A stretch of DNA of 5,098 nt from Deltaproteobacteria bacterium UBA6930 (GTDB taxonomy: Bacteria > Myxococcota_A > UBA9160 > UBA6930): assembly GCA_002450755.1 (NCBI GenBank), contig DKAI01000139.1:1-5098 (forward strand), given 5' to 3'. This document shows positions 1-5,098 of this stretch, in pieces. The notes below the pieces were generated by a model. That model worked only from the letters and a program-made list of their open reading frames with translations. It was not told where the DNA came from and did not search any database. The first letter of the stretch is position 1. Each line of letters begins with the position of its first letter. The translations under genes were made by a program, and so were the position numbers.

Positions 1-965
1 CGGTTGAGGGGATTCGGTCTAGGTCGATTATCAGATTCTCGAACCACTGCCCATTCGTAATTCGATCCAACCAGAGTGCGTGTCCTTGGGTTGGCAGCAG
101 CTCGGAACTCTGCATCGCTAATGGCACCTGCCAGTGCAACGGTTGCTAGATCGTCCCTTTGTCCTTTCGGCCATTTGTTCTCTGCACTCTCAAGTTGGTT
201 CGCTAGTTCGTCGGCAAGATCATCAATAGTCCCATTTTGTACAAATACCTCTACCGGTGAGAGGCACCCAAGTTGATCCCAAAGCGCAATATCCAAAGCA
301 AGTGACGTGGCGGCCTCTTGTAAGTCTTGAGCAGCTTTAATTTTGCCTACCACCCCACAAGAAATTCTGTGTCCATATGAGACTAGTCGCTTATTTGCGG
401 GCAACTGATTTCGAATCAATTCGATGGTTTCGTTAGTTCCATAAACAACCACACATTCAGATTGCCCAATTTCCTTTTCTAATGACTTTCTATCGTCGTT
501 AGGAGCAATCTCTACTGCCTCTGCGTGTATAGGACTAGTTTGGGCGAGAGCTTTGAGAAACATTCGAGCAGATACTGGATCATGGCGTGAAGGTTTCACA
601 TAAACTCTGGATCGTAGCGCCAAAGGGAGAAGAATTCCGTGCCATGCCGGCATCGGGAGAGAGCCAGCAAGAACAATAGTAGTGCGCCGGAAGCCTCTAG
701 GAGAAGATGTCCTAAGCGGCTTTAAGAGCTCGCGTTCGACACATTCCCAGAGATCGGTTCCGTTAAATCCATCCCATGCAACGGCCAGCCCTTTTTTAAC
801 GGTCTCAGCATGAAACCCGGTTGCCTCGGGAAGATTCGCTTCAAGAGTCCTCCTTATTGGCCCATCACCTTTAGACCATTCCGTAACGAAGGTAGAGAGT
901 AAGTCAATATTATCCTCAAAAGGAAAGTCAAAGAGCTCAACCTCTGGGTTATGGTTTCTTCTCAC
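1..965 (-). CDS. LuxC-family acyl-CoA / acyl-protein thioester reductase (3' end cut by window edge)
   Basis: The product is predicted to reduce an activated acyl group (acyl-enzyme or acyl-CoA) to an aldehyde with NAD(P)H. It belongs to the LuxC branch of the aldehyde dehydrogenase superfamily and is cytoplasmic. I read 321 codons on the minus strand with no stop before the window edge. LuxC proteins are usually 400 to 480 residues, so the C-terminal part lies outside. Visible blocks are GSLPMPAWHG (residues 101-110) followed by VYVKPSRHDP (121-130), the likely nucleotide-binding region; VYGTNETIE (174-182); YGHRISCGVV (197-206); and the family signature LDIALWDQLGCLSPVEV (224-240), with the presumed nucleophile Cys234. 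The start is GTG at 965-963. It overlaps the upstream LuxE gene's TGA by four bases (GTGA) and has a GGAG five bases upstream. The family assignment is firm; the substrate is unknown. No luciferase gene is seen, so light production is not implied. Confidence 0.93.
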   Translation of the reverse strand, partial: MRRNHNPEVELFDFPFEDNIDLLSTFVTEWSKGDGPIRRTLEANLPEATGFHAETVKKGLAVAWDGFNGTDLWECVERELLKPLRTSSPRGFRRTTIVLAGSLPMPAWHGILLPLALRSRVYVKPSRHDPVSARMFLKALAQTSPIHAEAVEIAPNDDRKSLEKEIGQSECVVVYGTNETIELIRNQLPANKRLVSYGHRISCGVVGKIKAAQDLQEAATSLALDIALWDQLGCLSPVEVFVQNGTIDDLADELANQLESAENKWPKGQRDDLATVALAGAISDAEFRAAANPRTRTLVGSNYEWAVVRESDNRPRPNPLN

Positions 966-2044
966 TGGCTCTCCAGCATCTCGTCGATAGCAATTGAGCA
1001 TCCACGCGAGTCAGAAAATTCCGATCGTCCAATTACTTCAAAGCCACCTTCAGTTCTTTTTCCAACATCAGAAGTTTGAATAGCCAAGATATTTCCCGTA
1101 TTAGCCAGATCAAAAATATTGATGATTCCAACCTCGCTTAGACGGCACTCAATTCCGGTAATGGGATCATTTATCAGGACGCGAACCCAAGGAGGTATCA
1201 TCTTCTTTCGGGGATGGCCCGGTAAAAAAATATTACTGTCGTAAAATTGGCTACCAAGTTCCGTCATTCCGTATTGGTTGACAATCATATTTGTTGAAAT
1301 ACCTAAAAGTGAACTAATTTCCGCATAGAGTGTTCTGCGGTTTACTTCTCGAACTTTTCCCTTGAAGCCACCGGTTTCCATGCACCGTGCTTTTTCAGAA
1401 AGTTTAAAATTCATAGAGCATGATTTAAGAAATTCAAGAAGGTGAACCCAGGCAAATGCTGCACCAGCAAACAAAACGGGATGACTACAGTTCTGCGCTT
1501 CATTTAATGCCTCGAGACAACTATCACGCATAAGTTCGCCTTCTTTAATAAGCCAACGACTATTGGCAAGACCGCGTTCTCTGAGCATTACGGAAAACAT
1601 GTGCGAAAGAGATGAGTCTGGGACCTCTTCTGTTGAAGGTGCGAGAAGAAATATTGATGCTGAGCCTTCTACATCGGGAAGAAGACCACGTTCAAAACTC
1701 GACCTAAGAGATCTTTCGTACAGCTGCAGAGTATCGAGGTGCAATTCACCTTTAGTACTCTGGGTCGTTCCACTAGTTCGGAAAGTCTTGCAAATATAAT
1801 TCTCTGGAAAAGTGCGAAGAGAGAACTCCTTAAATGCTGTCGTAGGAACAGCGGGGATATCTCTCCAAGTATCTATTTCTGAAGATATACCACGACTTTG
1901 ACAAAAAGATTTATAAGGCGCGCAATGGGTAATCTGATGTCGGAATATTTTTAAAGCTAGATCATTGAAACGTTCGGAGTCTTCCTCCCAAGGTTCAGAC
2001 ATCCATTGCAAAACTTCCCGATCTATCTCCTTACGACTGATCAT
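962..2044 (-). CDS. LuxE-family acyl-protein synthetase (ATP-dependent carboxylate activation)
   Basis: This 360-residue protein belongs to the LuxE acyl-protein synthetase family, whose luminous members run to about 370 residues, so it looks full length. Known LuxE enzymes use ATP to form acyl-AMP, move the acyl group to a cysteine near their own C-terminus, and hand it to LuxC. Visible motifs are FRTSGTTQSTKG (residues 88-99), the adenylate-forming phosphate-binding loop; METGGFKGK (222-230); NQYGMTELGSQFYD (256-269), the adenylate-binding YGMTE motif; and SRGCSIAIDEML (346-357). Its Cys349 lies 11 residues from the end, matching the position of the acylated cysteine of luminous LuxE. The start is ATG at 2044, overlapping the aminotransferase stop as ATGA, with GAGGA six bases upstream. 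Its own stop overlaps the LuxC GTG. It sits mid-operon between an aminotransferase and its usual partner LuxC. The acyl substrate cannot be told from sequence. Confidence 0.92.
   Translation of the reverse strand: MISRKEIDREVLQWMSEPWEEDSERFNDLALKIFRHQITHCAPYKSFCQSRGISSEIDTWRDIPAVPTTAFKEFSLRTFPENYICKTFRTSGTTQSTKGELHLDTLQLYERSLRSSFERGLLPDVEGSASIFLLAPSTEEVPDSSLSHMFSVMLRERGLANSRWLIKEGELMRDSCLEALNEAQNCSHPVLFAGAAFAWVHLLEFLKSCSMNFKLSEKARCMETGGFKGKVREVNRRTLYAEISSLLGISTNMIVNQYGMTELGSQFYDSNIFLPGHPRKKMIPPWVRVLINDPITGIECRLSEVGIINIFDLANTGNILAIQTSDVGKRTEGGFEVIGRSEFSDSRGCSIAIDEMLESQ
971..974 (-). promoter_or_regulatory. Ribosome binding site of the LuxC-family gene
   Basis: GGAG on the minus strand lies five bases before the GTG at 965, inside the last codons of the LuxE-family gene. 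It supports this GTG as the start and reinitiation by ribosomes finishing LuxE. Confidence 0.7.
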
Positions 2045-3324
2045 TGCTGATCCTCGAGAGATTCGACGATCGTTGTTAGCGCAAAAGAAAGGATTTCGGA
2101 AGAAATGTTAAGTGGAGGAGTAATCGAAAGTACCGTTCCTTTTTCTCCTGATGGCAAGAGAATAATCCCTCGTCTGAGACATTCCTGCACGGTAGCCTGG
2201 GCAGTCGATGAATTCGTGCACTCAATTCCTATCATTAAACCTAGTCCGCGAACTTCCGATACCTTGCTGTTTTCTGTTAATCGTTCGCATAGGAAATTGA
2301 GTGCCTTGTCACCAAGTTCTTTGGCTCTTAAGGACAGATTCATTCTCTCAATGATTTCAATACTTGCAAGTGCTGCGGAACAACCGGGAGGATGGCCAAG
2401 GAATGTTTGCGTGTGCAGTGCTTCGCCTTTTGATTTTGGCCAGGAATTCATAACGCTTTCTCTGCCGATACAGGCGGAAATAGGCATTCCTGACGACATA
2501 CCTTTTCCTAGACAAAGTAGGTCAGGTACGATTTCTTCTCGGTTACAAGCGAAAAAGGTTCCGGTTCGGCCGAAACCAGTATAGATTTCATCTGCGATGA
2601 GAAGGACCTCGTGCTTGTCGCAGAGATCGCGGAGAAAAGGGAGAAAGCCTGGTTGAGGAACATTCTCCCCTCCTCTTCCTTGGACAGGTTCTACGAGAAT
2701 TGCAGCAGGCTTTTCGTTCATTGCGGCCATCGTGGCTTCGACATGATTGATATCGTCAAATCGAGCAAAATGAGTCGAACGGGGAAGCCTAGACTCAAAG
2801 GGCTTTCGAAATTTTACATTGTGTGTCACTGGTAGTGTGCCCAATGAAAGGCCGTGGTAGGCGCCTTCAAATGCCAAGATAGAACTGCGTCCAGTTTTGA
2901 GTATGGAGGTTTTGATTGCGGTCTCTACCGCGTCTGAGCCTGAGGAAGAGAGAGTCGTTCGGGATTTTTCCCCTTGAGGAAAATGAGATGTAAGCTTTTC
3001 TAAAAGAGCCACCTTACTTTCGCTTGGGTAAACGTCTCCCATCCCATGGAGGAGTTCCCGGGACTCGCGTTCTGCTGCTGCAACGACATCAGGATGGCTG
3101 TGGCCTACGTTTGCGACACCAAATGCGGCTGAAAGGTCGATGAAGCGATTGCCATCAACATCCCAAATATTTGCCCCCGAGCTTTTTTGCCAAAAGATAG
3201 GAGGCGGGTTTAAGCAAGTGACATCGTGCGTTTCCACCTCAGATAAGCGTTTTGAGAGCCGTTGGCTTCCTGGCCCAGGGATCTCAGTCTTGATAGAGGG
3301 AGGAAGACTATTTTGGGCCGACAT
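2041..3324 (-). CDS. Class III PLP-dependent aminotransferase (omega-aminotransferase type)
   Basis: This 427-residue fold-type I, class III aminotransferase is the usual full length for the 4-aminobutyrate/acetylornithine/ornithine aminotransferase group. These enzymes move a terminal amino group between an amine and an aldehyde or keto acid using pyridoxal phosphate. Visible motifs are SSGSDAVETAIK (residues 127-138), the phosphate-binding region; EGAYHG (153-158), with the ring-stacking tyrosine; VEPVQGRGG (211-219); ADEIYTGFGRTG (244-255), with cofactor-binding Asp245; LGKGMSSGMPISA (272-284), with the predicted Schiff-base Lys274; HTQTFLGHPPGCSAALA (304-320); and VRGLGLMIGIE (358-368), whose Arg359 may bind a carboxylate. 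The Lys274 context does not match glutamate-1-semialdehyde aminomutase (HemL). No other in-frame start lies between the ATG and the upstream stop. There is no clear Shine-Dalgarno, but a TACAAT lies six bases upstream. As first gene of the operon with LuxE and LuxC, it probably acts on the aldehyde they make, or supplies their substrate. The exact substrate is unknown. Confidence 0.93.
   Translation of the reverse strand: MSAQNSLPPSIKTEIPGPGSQRLSKRLSEVETHDVTCLNPPPIFWQKSSGANIWDVDGNRFIDLSAAFGVANVGHSHPDVVAAAERESRELLHGMGDVYPSESKVALLEKLTSHFPQGEKSRTTLSSSGSDAVETAIKTSILKTGRSSILAFEGAYHGLSLGTLPVTHNVKFRKPFESRLPRSTHFARFDDINHVEATMAAMNEKPAAILVEPVQGRGGENVPQPGFLPFLRDLCDKHEVLLIADEIYTGFGRTGTFFACNREEIVPDLLCLGKGMSSGMPISACIGRESVMNSWPKSKGEALHTQTFLGHPPGCSAALASIEIIERMNLSLRAKELGDKALNFLCERLTENSKVSEVRGLGLMIGIECTNSSTAQATVQECLRRGIILLPSGEKGTVLSITPPLNISSEILSFALTTIVESLEDQQ
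2051..2055 (-). promoter_or_regulatory. Ribosome binding site of the LuxE-family gene
   Basis: GAGGA on the minus strand lies six bases before ATG 2044, inside the end of the aminotransferase gene. Together with the ATGA overlap it fixes the LuxE start and indicates translational coupling. Confidence 0.7.
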
Positions 3325-3329
3325 ATCTA

Positions 3330-3347
3330 CATTGTAGCGATTAGACT
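3330..3347 (+). repeat. Direct repeat, copy 1 (before folK)
   Basis: The 15-mer CATTGTAGCGATTAG (3330-3344) is found again at 3883-3897 in the same orientation. Extended to 18 bases, the two copies match at 17 positions. This copy lies in the divergent gap between the aminotransferase gene and folK. Confidence 0.75.
3331..3336 (-). promoter_or_regulatory. Possible -10 element giving a leaderless aminotransferase transcript
   Basis: TACAAT on the minus strand (one mismatch to TATAAT) ends six bases before ATG 3324. Transcription from it would begin at or next to the start codon, which would fit the absence of a Shine-Dalgarno sequence there. I see no convincing -35 hexamer at 17 bases, so this is tentative. 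It overlaps a repeated 15-mer (3330-3344). Confidence 0.3.
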
Positions 3348-3365
3348 GATTGGTATTAGGTGCCT

Positions 3366-3890
3366 ATGACAGGATCGAAGACAAAAAATGCCTGGATTGC
3401 TTTGGGCTCCAACCTCGGAGATCGCCTCGAGATGCTCCGTTTTGCCGTTGCCTCTCTCCAGGACGAGGTCGGTATATCAATAATTAGAGCTTCTTCTGTT
3501 TACGAGACCCCTCCTCTCGGTCCACCAGGTCAGTCTTTTTATCTAAATGCAGTACTGCATTTAGAGGTTACTCTTGATCCCCAGGTACTATTATCGAAGT
3601 TGCATCGCATCGAGATTTTGGCAGGACGAGTAAGAAGTACTACCCGCAATGAACCGAGGGTTCTTGATTTGGATTTGCTCTCGTGGGAATTTTCCTGCCT
3701 CGAGTCGAAGAATTTGACTCTTCCTCATCCACGCATGCATCAACGGGATTTCGTCTTAGTGCCACTACTCGAAATTGAACCTCAGTGGATCCACCCTAAA
3801 CTTAAAAAGGGAGTGAAGGATCTCCTAGACTCCCTTCCGAAAATTTCAGTTTTGCAACCTTTATCAGGAGTTCAACTATGGCCATTGTAG
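3366..3890 (+). CDS. folK: 2-amino-4-hydroxy-6-hydroxymethyldihydropteridine pyrophosphokinase (HPPK)
   Basis: FolK transfers pyrophosphate from ATP to 6-hydroxymethyl-7,8-dihydropterin (EC 2.7.6.3), the step before dihydropteroate synthase in folate synthesis. It is cytoplasmic. The 174-residue product shows the family blocks in order: WIALGSNLGDR (residues 10-20), SSVYETPPLGPPGQSFYLNAV (starting at residue 43), RNEPRVLDLDLL (94-105), with the Mg-binding aspartates Asp101 and Asp103, and LPHPRMHQRDFVLVPLLEI, starting in the fourth segment. In the signature, the usual Gly/Ala before Pro-Arg is Glu, a small deviation. The start chosen is ATG 3366, which has TTAGG ending five bases upstream. 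A GTG at 3360 would add two residues but lacks a good ribosome site. The last 13 bases overlap the next gene, suggesting coupled translation. No other folate genes are in view. A perfect 24-bp palindrome lies inside the gene (3542-3565). Confidence 0.94.
   Translation: MTGSKTKNAWIALGSNLGDRLEMLRFAVASLQDEVGISIIRASSVYETPPLGPPGQSFYLNAVLHLEVTLDPQVLLSKLHRIEILAGRVRSTTRNEPRVLDLDLLSWEFSCLESKNLTLPHPRMHQRDFVLVPLLEIEPQWIHPKLKKGVKDLLDSLPKISVLQPLSGVQLWPL
3542..3565. repeat. Perfect 24-bp palindrome inside folK
   Basis: The half-site TCTAAATGCAGT (3542-3553) is followed directly by its exact reverse complement (3554-3565), with no spacer. The sequence encodes ordinary folK residues (around LNAVLHLE), so it is compatible with coding. 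It could be a protein-binding dyad, a cruciform or RNA hairpin, or a coincidence. Confidence 0.9.
3866..3870 (+). promoter_or_regulatory. Ribosome binding site of the thiamine-binding protein gene
   Basis: AGGAG lies seven bases before ATG 3878, within the folK coding sequence. It decides the start of the small downstream gene despite the 13-bp overlap. Confidence 0.75.
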
Positions 3891-4165
3891 CGATTAGCCT
3901 CTCACCAGTGGGAGAGGGGGTTAGCGTCGGCAGGTACGTCTCAAAAGCCATTGGCGTTTTGAGGGAGCAGGAAAGGGTCCGATTTGAGGTCGGTCCAATG
4001 TTTACAACTCTTGAGGGAGACATGCGTGAGGTCTTTGAAGTTATCAGAAAAATGCAGGAGGCAATGTTTGATGGCGGAGCAGAGCGAGTCTCTACGGTAA
4101 TCAAAGTCGACGAACGTAGAGACAAGCTTGTGACCATGGAAGAAAAATTGGCCTCAGTCCTTTAA
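3878..4165 (+). CDS. MTH1187/YqgV-family thiamine-binding protein
   Basis: This small cytoplasmic protein of 95 residues belongs to the MTH1187/YqgV family (DUF77), whose members adopt a ferredoxin-like fold. Some related proteins, such as those of the YkoF group, bind thiamine or its pyrimidine part; the physiological role of most members is unproven. Family features are SPVGEGVSVGRYV (residues 9-21), GPMFTTLEGD (39-48), and GAERVSTVIKVDERRDK (67-83), ending in a short helix rich in Lys/Glu. The length is typical and complete. The start is ATG 3878, supported by AGGAG seven bases upstream within the end of folK. The 13-bp overlap with folK suggests both come from one transcript. No thiamine biosynthesis gene or TPP riboswitch is visible nearby, so a link to thiamine here rests only on the family name. 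Confidence 0.88.
   Translation: MAIVAISLSPVGEGVSVGRYVSKAIGVLREQERVRFEVGPMFTTLEGDMREVFEVIRKMQEAMFDGGAERVSTVIKVDERRDKLVTMEEKLASVL
3883..3900 (+). repeat. Direct repeat, copy 2 (end of folK / start of thiamine-binding protein gene)
   Basis: This second copy of CATTGTAGCGATTAG spans the folK stop codon and encodes residues 3 to 7 of the thiamine-binding protein. With copy 1 it brackets the whole folK gene at a distance of 553 bases. Confidence 0.75.
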
Positions 4166-4180
4166 ATTAAATACTAAAAT

Positions 4181-4186
4181 TATAAT
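4181..4186 (+). promoter_or_regulatory. Possible -10 element for cysH
   Basis: An exact TATAAT sits in the AT-rich gap after the thiamine-binding protein gene. The predicted start near 4193 would give a leader of about 60 bases that contains the 4211-4248 hairpin. No good -35 hexamer lies at the normal distance, and the surrounding AT richness makes a chance match possible. Confidence 0.4.
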
Positions 4187-4210
4187 TAATTAGAACATAT
4201 CGAATGTTGA

Positions 4211-4248
4211 GCTACCCTTTATCTGGAGTTGTAGATAAATAGGGCAGT
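4211..4248 (+). promoter_or_regulatory. Leader hairpin covering the cysH ribosome binding site
   Basis: TTTATCT (4218-4224) pairs fully with AGATAAA (4233-4239) around an eight-base loop (4225-4232). After a two-base bulge (4240-4241), CCC (4215-4217) pairs with GGG (4242-4244). After an A-C mismatch, C4212-T4213 pair with A4246-G4247, closed by a G-T pair (4211/4248). The GGG is the core of the only good ribosome site for cysH, so the fold would hide it. No T-run follows, so it is not a standard terminator. Confidence 0.5.
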
Positions 4249-4253
4249 TGATT

Positions 4254-5027
4254 GTGAAACAAATTGGTACACAAAGATCAATAATACCAAATAAAAACAG
4301 TCATTTAGGAAAATTAATCGATCGCGATTTTGAGTCGATGACTGCAACCGATATTCTTACTTGGTCAGTAGATAATTTTCATCCGAGGTTGAGCCTATCC
4401 TGTTCCTTTGGAAACCCCGAGGGTTTGGTTTTGTTAGATATGCTGCATTCTATTGAACCTTCGAGCAGAGTGTATGTGCTTGATACGGGTCGGCTTCCTC
4501 AGGCGACCTACGACTTGATCGACCGGGTGAGAGATAAGTACCAAAAGAAAGTAGAGATTATTCTCCCCTCGAATCGCTCTGTTCAGGAGATGGTTCAGAC
4601 GCACGGACCGAACCTCTTTTATGAATCCTTGGAAAAGCGACAACTCTGCTGCAGAGTAAGGAAGGTCGCACCCAACAAAAAGTATTTGCGGGGCCTGGAT
4701 GCCTACATCACAGGGCTACGCAGGTCGCAGAACGTCACAAGACGTGAAACGCCTAAAGTCGAAGTGGATGGAGAGAAGGGCGGAATTTTAAAGATCAATC
4801 CCCTAGCAGACTGGACTTCGGATGATGTTTGGGCCTACGCTCGTGTTCACAAGGTACCCACCAACCGCTTGCACGGGGAGTCTTATCCAAGCGTTGGATG
4901 CGACCCCTGCACTCGAGAAGTTCTTGAAGGCGAAGATCCACGTTCGGGGAGGTGGTGGTGGGAAAACCCAGAAACACGGGAGTGTGGTCTTCATGTTAGA
5001 GAAGAGAGCGAAGGTTCAGGAATCTAA
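4254..5027 (+). CDS. cysH: Assimilatory adenylyl-sulfate (APS) reductase, [4Fe-4S] type
   Basis: The product reduces adenylyl sulfate to sulfite and AMP with thioredoxin (EC 1.8.4.10) in sulfate assimilation, in the cytoplasm. Numbering here is from GTG 4254 (257 residues). Visible features are LSCSFGNPEG (48-57), the nucleotide-binding loop of the PP-loop fold; VLDTGRL (75-81); LCCRVRK (131-137) and GCDPCTR (215-221), the CC...CxxC pattern (Cys132, 133, 216, 219) that holds a [4Fe-4S] cluster; and ECGLH (243-247) with the catalytic Cys244. The cluster cysteines favour APS over PAPS as substrate, as established for this subgroup. The start is uncertain: GTG 4254 has AGGG nine bases upstream, while TTG 4248 would have it only three bases away. 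A hairpin covering that ribosome site (4211-4248) and a TATAAT (4181-4186) suggest its own promoter and possible leader control. Its 3' end may overlap the next gene by 35 bases. Confidence 0.94.
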   Translation: MKQIGTQRSIIPNKNSHLGKLIDRDFESMTATDILTWSVDNFHPRLSLSCSFGNPEGLVLLDMLHSIEPSSRVYVLDTGRLPQATYDLIDRVRDKYQKKVEIILPSNRSVQEMVQTHGPNLFYESLEKRQLCCRVRKVAPNKKYLRGLDAYITGLRRSQNVTRRETPKVEVDGEKGGILKINPLADWTSDDVWAYARVHKVPTNRLHGESYPSVGCDPCTREVLEGEDPRSGRWWWENPETRECGLHVREESEGSGI

Positions 5028-5098
5028 AAGAAAGTTAGAGAGCCCTACGGTGCTTTTGTCGAGGCGCCAAGTTTTATTTTTTACTGCAGGGACTCTTG
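4993..5098 (+). CDS. Start of an unidentified gene with a twin-arginine-like signal (3' end cut by window edge)
   Basis: An open frame runs from ATG 4993 to the window end (35 codons), overlapping the end of cysH by 35 bases. A GTG at 5050 in the same frame is an equally possible start. GGGAG lies ten bases before the ATG, and a weaker GAGAG lies seven bases before the GTG. Around codons 23 to 35 the product reads LSRRQVLFFTAGTL. This resembles the S-R-R-x-hydrophobic core plus hydrophobic stretch of a Tat export signal, so the product is probably a folded, perhaps cofactor-containing, exported protein. Too little is visible to name it. It follows cysH closely on the same strand and may be co-transcribed, but a role in sulfur metabolism is only a guess. 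Confidence 0.45.
   Translation, partial: MLEKRAKVQESKRKLESPTVLLSRRQVLFFTAGTL

Noticed and set aside
76..276. Plus-strand open frame of 66 codons
   Set aside because: It is antisense to the continuous LuxC-family gene, its composition is Ser/Ala-rich and low in complexity, and it shows no family motif.
1..2044. Bioluminescence (lux) operon
   Set aside because: LuxC and LuxE relatives alone do not make light. No luxA, luxB or luxD is visible, and an aminotransferase takes the upstream place. Non-luminous bacteria often carry this pair.
2105..2584. Plus-strand open frame of 159 codons
   Set aside because: It lies wholly antisense within the well-supported aminotransferase gene, has no recognisable motif and no convincing ribosome site. 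It is a shadow frame.
2041..3324. Glutamate-1-semialdehyde aminomutase (HemL)
   Set aside because: The lysine motif LGKGMSSGMP and HTQTFLGHP fit the omega-aminotransferase group better than the HemL pattern, and no tetrapyrrole genes are adjacent.
3802..4137. Minus-strand open frame of 111 codons
   Set aside because: It is antisense to the folK end and the thiamine-binding protein gene, both of which match known families. The antisense product looks like translated noise.
4211..4248. Rho-independent terminator after the thiamine-binding protein gene
   Set aside because: The stem is mostly A-T pairs, it is not followed by a T-run, and its 3' arm contains the cysH ribosome site.
4166..4253. 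SAM or TPP riboswitch before cysH
   Set aside because: The leader after the TATAAT is only about 60 bases and folds as one simple hairpin. I see none of the conserved riboswitch core sequences.

Overview
The window is bacterial chromosomal DNA of moderate GC content, densely packed with genes. Start codons are mixed (ATG and GTG, possibly TTG), and genes overlap by four bases. Nothing here fixes the taxon. LuxE/LuxC relatives occur in many non-luminous Gram-negative and environmental lineages, and the folK and cysH genes are housekeeping genes. There are no insertion sequences, tRNA or rRNA genes, CRISPR arrays or phage genes.

Left two thirds (minus strand, read right to left): a three-gene unit in the order class III PLP-dependent aminotransferase (3324 to 2041), LuxE-type acyl-protein synthetase (2044 to 962), LuxC-type acyl reductase (965 to beyond the left edge). 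The two junctions are stop/start overlaps (ATGA and GTGA), so the genes are almost certainly one translationally coupled operon. LuxE activates a carboxylate as acyl-AMP and loads it on a cysteine. LuxC takes the acyl group and reduces it to an aldehyde. A class III (omega-type) aminotransferase could convert that aldehyde to a primary amine. No luciferase gene is visible. The set therefore reads as a carboxylic acid to amine, or amine to acid, conversion module rather than a light-producing one. The substrate cannot be read from the sequence.

Right third (plus strand): a short divergent gap of about 40 bp separates the operon from folK (folate biosynthesis). folK overlaps by 13 bp a small MTH1187/YqgV-family thiamine-binding protein gene. 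After an 82 to 88 bp AT-rich gap comes cysH, encoding an iron-sulfur APS reductase of assimilatory sulfate reduction. The gap holds a perfect TATAAT and a hairpin that covers the cysH ribosome binding site. The window ends in the first codons of another plus-strand gene, whose product appears to begin with a twin-arginine export signal.

Non-coding or overlaid structure worth noting: a perfect 24-bp palindrome inside folK, a near-perfect 15 to 18 bp direct repeat bracketing folK, a possible leaderless start for the aminotransferase, and the cysH leader hairpin.
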